Assembly (NCBI GenBank): GCA_900770275.1
Contig: CAAGJS010000267.1
Coordinates: 1-9,032, forward strand
Direction of reading: 5' to 3'
DNA: 9,032 nucleotides
DNA from: Erysipelotrichaceae bacterium
GTDB taxonomy: Bacteria > Bacillota_I > Bacilli_A > Erysipelotrichales > Erysipelotrichaceae
Part shown: in pieces, positions 7,896 through 9,032 of the stretch
Numbering within the stretch: the stretch's first letter is position 1
Layout of the letters: every line of letters begins with the position of its first letter
Position numbers and translations under genes: made by a program
Notes under the pieces: generated by a model
The model's input: only the letters and a program-made list of their open reading frames with translations
Told to the model about the DNA's origin: nothing
The model's database searches: none

Positions 7896-8748
7896 AGGGA
7901 CTGGTCACGCTCCTTCCATTACCGATACCAAGGGTGAGGTATACCGTGGTACTGGAGATGGATTTGTGCCCCATAGCCTCTTTGATCGTCATGAGGTCCG
8001 TACCTGCTTCATAAAGGTGGAGCCCAAAGCTGTGTCGGAGAGTATGGCAGTTGAAGCCGCGTCCCTTCCAGCCGAGGGAGGCATACTGCCGGATCAGTTC
8101 ATTGTAAATGGACTGGGAAGAAATATGGCAGCCAGGCTTTTGCCCTGGGAAAAGCCAGTCATCTTTCGTAGCAGATGCGTGCTCCTGCCGGATATATTGC
8201 TTCAGGATAGGGACAACACGGTCAGCGAGGACGGCATAGCGGTCAGAACGGTTCTTGCTTCTGGAAATATAGATATGTTTCTTAGCAAGAAAGATATCCC
8301 CACAATGAAGACGGCAGAGTTCGCTGACCCTGATACCGGAAGAATACAAAAGTGCAATCTCCGCTTTATGTTTGATATTTGTAAAGGAATCGATCAGCTG
8401 ATTGACTTCTGAAACGGTAAGGAAAGATGGAAGAGGCTCATCATAATGGAGATAAGGAACTTCCCGGATGTCCCAGTCTTTGTGAAGGACATAGATAAAA
8501 AAGTCCCGCAGCTGAGCAATATAAACATTGATAGTCCGTGGGTTCAAATGTTTCACGTTTTTGAGATACCGGCAGAAAGAACGTATCTCTTGCCAGGAAA
8601 CATCTGTGACAGGTTTTCCGTCAAGATCAGAAGCAACCCAGTCAAGGAAGATCCTGAGATAGGAAATATAAGTAGCGATGGTGCCATCCGCAAGTTCGCG
8701 GAAAGAAAGGATATCGGAATGTTTTTGGATGTACTCGTTATGATTCAT
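7885..8748 (-). CDS. Tyrosine recombinase/integrase (XerC/D-like)
   Basis: A complete 287-residue site-specific recombinase. Residues ~1-100 form the SAM-like core-binding domain (phage_int_SAM type) and ~105-287 the catalytic domain. All six active-site residues are visible: R140 (SGIRVSEL), K165 (SRSKNRSDR), H235 and R238 (HTLRHSF), H261 (MGHKS) and the nucleophile Y270 (TTVYLTL). ATG 8748 follows AGGAGGG (8757-8763) at about 8 nt. It is the first gene of the two-gene element operon and overlaps the transposase start by 11 nt. Its short size and lack of an arm-binding domain resemble XerC/D and element-encoded integrases rather than lambda Int. It probably resolves or integrates element intermediates, but its exact role in IS91-type elements is not established. 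Its ribosome binding site can be sequestered by an upstream hairpin (8758-8806). Confidence 0.94.
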   Translation of the reverse strand: MNHNEYIQKHSDILSFRELADGTIATYISYLRIFLDWVASDLDGKPVTDVSWQEIRSFCRYLKNVKHLNPRTINVYIAQLRDFFIYVLHKDWDIREVPYLHYDEPLPSFLTVSEVNQLIDSFTNIKHKAEIALLYSSGIRVSELCRLHCGDIFLAKKHIYISRSKNRSDRYAVLADRVVPILKQYIRQEHASATKDDWLFPGQKPGCHISSQSIYNELIRQYASLGWKGRGFNCHTLRHSFGLHLYEAGTDLMTIKEAMGHKSISSTTVYLTLGIGNGRSVTSPYDL

Positions 8749-8757
8749 GGCATAAGC

Positions 8758-8806
8758 CCTCCTGTAAGAAAGATGGATGGAAAAATGGAAAAATTTTTAC
8801 AGGAGG
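8758..8806 (-). promoter_or_regulatory. Hairpin that would mask the recombinase ribosome binding site
   Basis: On the - strand mRNA, CCTCCTGTAA (8806-8797) is perfectly complementary to TTACAGGAGG (8767-8758), and the second copy contains the recombinase Shine-Dalgarno AGGAGG. The 10-bp stem encloses a 29-nt AU-rich loop. A transcript beginning upstream of 8806 would fold and hide the site; one beginning within the loop would not. This is the logic used by several insertion sequences to silence read-in transcription. Confidence 0.72.
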
Positions 8807-8819
8807 TGAACGAATTACC

Positions 8820-8848
8820 TTGAAAAAAACTGAAAAAGACCGTATACT
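8820..8848 (+). promoter_or_regulatory. Sigma70/SigA-type promoter opposing the element operon
   Basis: TTGAAA (8820-8825) and TATACT (8843-8848) are separated by exactly 17 nt, close to the TTGACA/TATAAT consensus. The expected start is near 8855, just before a long hairpin with a T-tract. It points to the right, against the recombinase-transposase operon. Confidence 0.6.
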
Positions 8849-8854
8849 CATGAT

Positions 8855-8922
8855 TGTAGGTAGCCCTACGGAATGAGAGCACGTGTCGCCAAACAAGGTA
8901 CTCATCCGTGGGGCTTTTCCTT
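8855..8922 (+). ncRNA. Predicted short structured antisense RNA
   Basis: Between the predicted start (~8855) and the T-tract after 8915, nearly the whole transcript is one hairpin, giving an RNA of about 65 nt. No SD-preceded ORF lies inside it. It is complementary to any recombinase mRNA that begins further right, so it could act as a cis-antisense regulator. It was not matched to a known RNA family by eye, and its existence rests on promoter and terminator alone. Confidence 0.45.
8862..8922 (+). terminator. Long hairpin with T-tract (terminator of the + strand small RNA)
   Basis: 8862-8877 pairs with 8901-8915: AGCCC with GGGCT, one G-U pair, ACGG with CCGT, one bulged A, then ATGAG with CTCAT. 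This is 15 pairs with a 23-nt loop (8878-8900) containing the palindrome CACGTG. TTTTCCTTT follows on the + strand only, so it works rightward. Confidence 0.72.
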
Positions 8923-8942
8923 TCCTAAGATGAGTTAATTGT

Positions 8943-8976
8943 AAAATAAAAACTCTGCCAACACAATGACAGAGTT
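8943..8976 (-). terminator. Terminator facing transcription entering from the right
   Basis: On the - strand, AACTCTG (8976-8970) pairs with CAGAGTT (8957-8951) around a 12-nt loop, and TTTATTTT follows (8950-8943). It lies between the right end and the recombinase leader. It could therefore stop outside transcripts before they reach the recombinase, or end a gene beyond the window. Confidence 0.62.
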
Positions 8977-8981
8977 GAAAA

Positions 8982-8999
8982 ACTATAGAAACTATAGAA
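8982..8999. repeat. Two tandem copies of a 9-bp unit
   Basis: ACTATAGAA occurs twice head to tail (8982-8990 and 8991-8999). It lies 13 nt inside the right terminal repeat, a position suited to a protein-binding subterminal site. On the other strand each copy contains TATAGT, which resembles a -10 box but lacks a convincing -35. Confidence 0.7.
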
Positions 9000-9004
9000 A
9001 GGCT

Positions 9005-9023
9005 ATCACGCAGCATGCGTGAT
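9005..9023. repeat. Perfect 8-bp hairpin at the right tip of the element
   Basis: ATCACGCA (9005-9012) and TGCGTGAT (9016-9023) are perfect inverted repeats around a 3-nt GCA loop. It overlaps the right terminal inverted repeat. Subterminal hairpins are typical recognition structures for HUH transposases and for tyrosine recombinase cores. Confidence 0.8.
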
Positions 9024-9032
9024 TTGGTTCAA
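9013..9032 (-). repeat. Right terminal inverted repeat of the element
   Basis: GCATGCGTGATTTGGTTCAA is the inverted partner of 6526-6545 (19 of 20). It ends at the last base of the window, so the repeat might extend further. Confidence 0.78.

Larger units (their letters stand above)
6526..9032 (-). mobile_element. IS91-like element carrying a tyrosine recombinase (about 2.5 kb, right edge at window end)
   Basis: Two overlapping - strand genes, a tyrosine recombinase and an HUH/Y2 transposase, lie between inverted copies of a 20-bp sequence (6526-6545 and 9013-9032, 19 of 20 matching). The family combination is known: some IS91-family elements have a phage-integrase-like ORF upstream of the transposase. 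IS91-type elements move by rolling-circle transposition from an origin end downstream of the transposase (here left) to a terminus upstream (here right), and normally lack long terminal inverted repeats. The 20-bp match is thus unusual. The left end contains GAAC (6528-6531) and CAAG (6532-6535), the two tetranucleotides reported as IS91 targets. The exact ends are uncertain because the right one reaches the window edge. Confidence 0.72.

Noticed and set aside
7876..8412. 178-codon open frame on the + strand
   Set aside because: Antisense to the recombinase, which has all six catalytic residues.
8820..8830. Programmed -1 frameshift at the A7 run
   Set aside because: The zero-frame stop TGA comes before the A run, so ribosomes would not reach the slippery site in that frame.
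8853..8881. Possible - strand promoter (TACAAT) for the recombinase operon
   Set aside because: The -10 box is fair but no acceptable -35 lies 16-18 nt upstream; the operon promoter remains unassigned.
8862..8915. Hammerhead-like ribozyme (CGGATGAG on the - strand)
   Set aside because: The conserved CUGAUGA and GAAA core is absent; the sequence is explained by a simple long hairpin.
8738..9016. 92-codon open frame on the - strand in the element leader
   Set aside because: Runs through the terminator, the long hairpin and the SD-masking stem; no start signal and no protein-like pattern.

Overview
The window looks like chromosomal DNA of a Gram-positive anaerobe, most likely a gut Clostridia/Lachnospiraceae species. 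This is inferred from strong AGGAGG-type ribosome binding sites, tight co-directional gene packing, mid-range GC, and the gene families present. No 16S or other taxonomic marker is in view, so the placement is tentative.

Left part (1-6410, + strand): an apparent carbohydrate-use operon of four genes separated by 7-15 nt. In order they are a 5'-truncated protein with a LamG-like end and a FG-GAP/VCBS-type beta-propeller, a cytoplasmic beta-lactamase-fold serine hydrolase, a GH36-type alpha-galactosidase, and an aldo/keto reductase. The operon closes with a clear Rho-independent terminator at 6368-6410. None of the three complete proteins starts with a signal peptide, so galactoside processing probably occurs in the cytoplasm after oligosaccharide uptake. 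The transporter and regulator are not in the window. The serine hydrolase may remove ester decorations and the reductase may act on a released sugar or aldehyde; both roles are inferences.

Middle (6411-6701): about 290 nt without a credible gene. It holds a 22-bp imperfect inverted repeat (6451-6523), immediately followed by what looks like the left end of a mobile element (6526-6547).

Right part (6526-9032, genes on the - strand): a compact element with a complete tyrosine recombinase overlapping a complete IS91-type HUH/Y2 transposase by 11 nt. A 20-bp sequence at 6526-6545 recurs inverted with one mismatch at 9013-9032, which gives an element of about 2.5 kb. The right edge coincides with the window edge, so that boundary is not confirmed from outside.

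The most interesting stretch is the 280-nt leader of the recombinase-transposase operon (8749-9032). It contains a perfect 10-bp inverted repeat that would mask the recombinase Shine-Dalgarno sequence. It also has an opposing sigma70-type promoter 17-spaced and followed by a long hairpin plus U-tract, which predicts an approximately 65-nt antisense RNA. A terminator facing incoming transcription lies just inside the end, and a small hairpin and tandem repeats lie at the tip. Together these suggest a layered silencing arrangement, analogous in logic to that of IS200 or IS10 but on an IS91/tyrosine-recombinase element. This is a hypothesis from sequence only.
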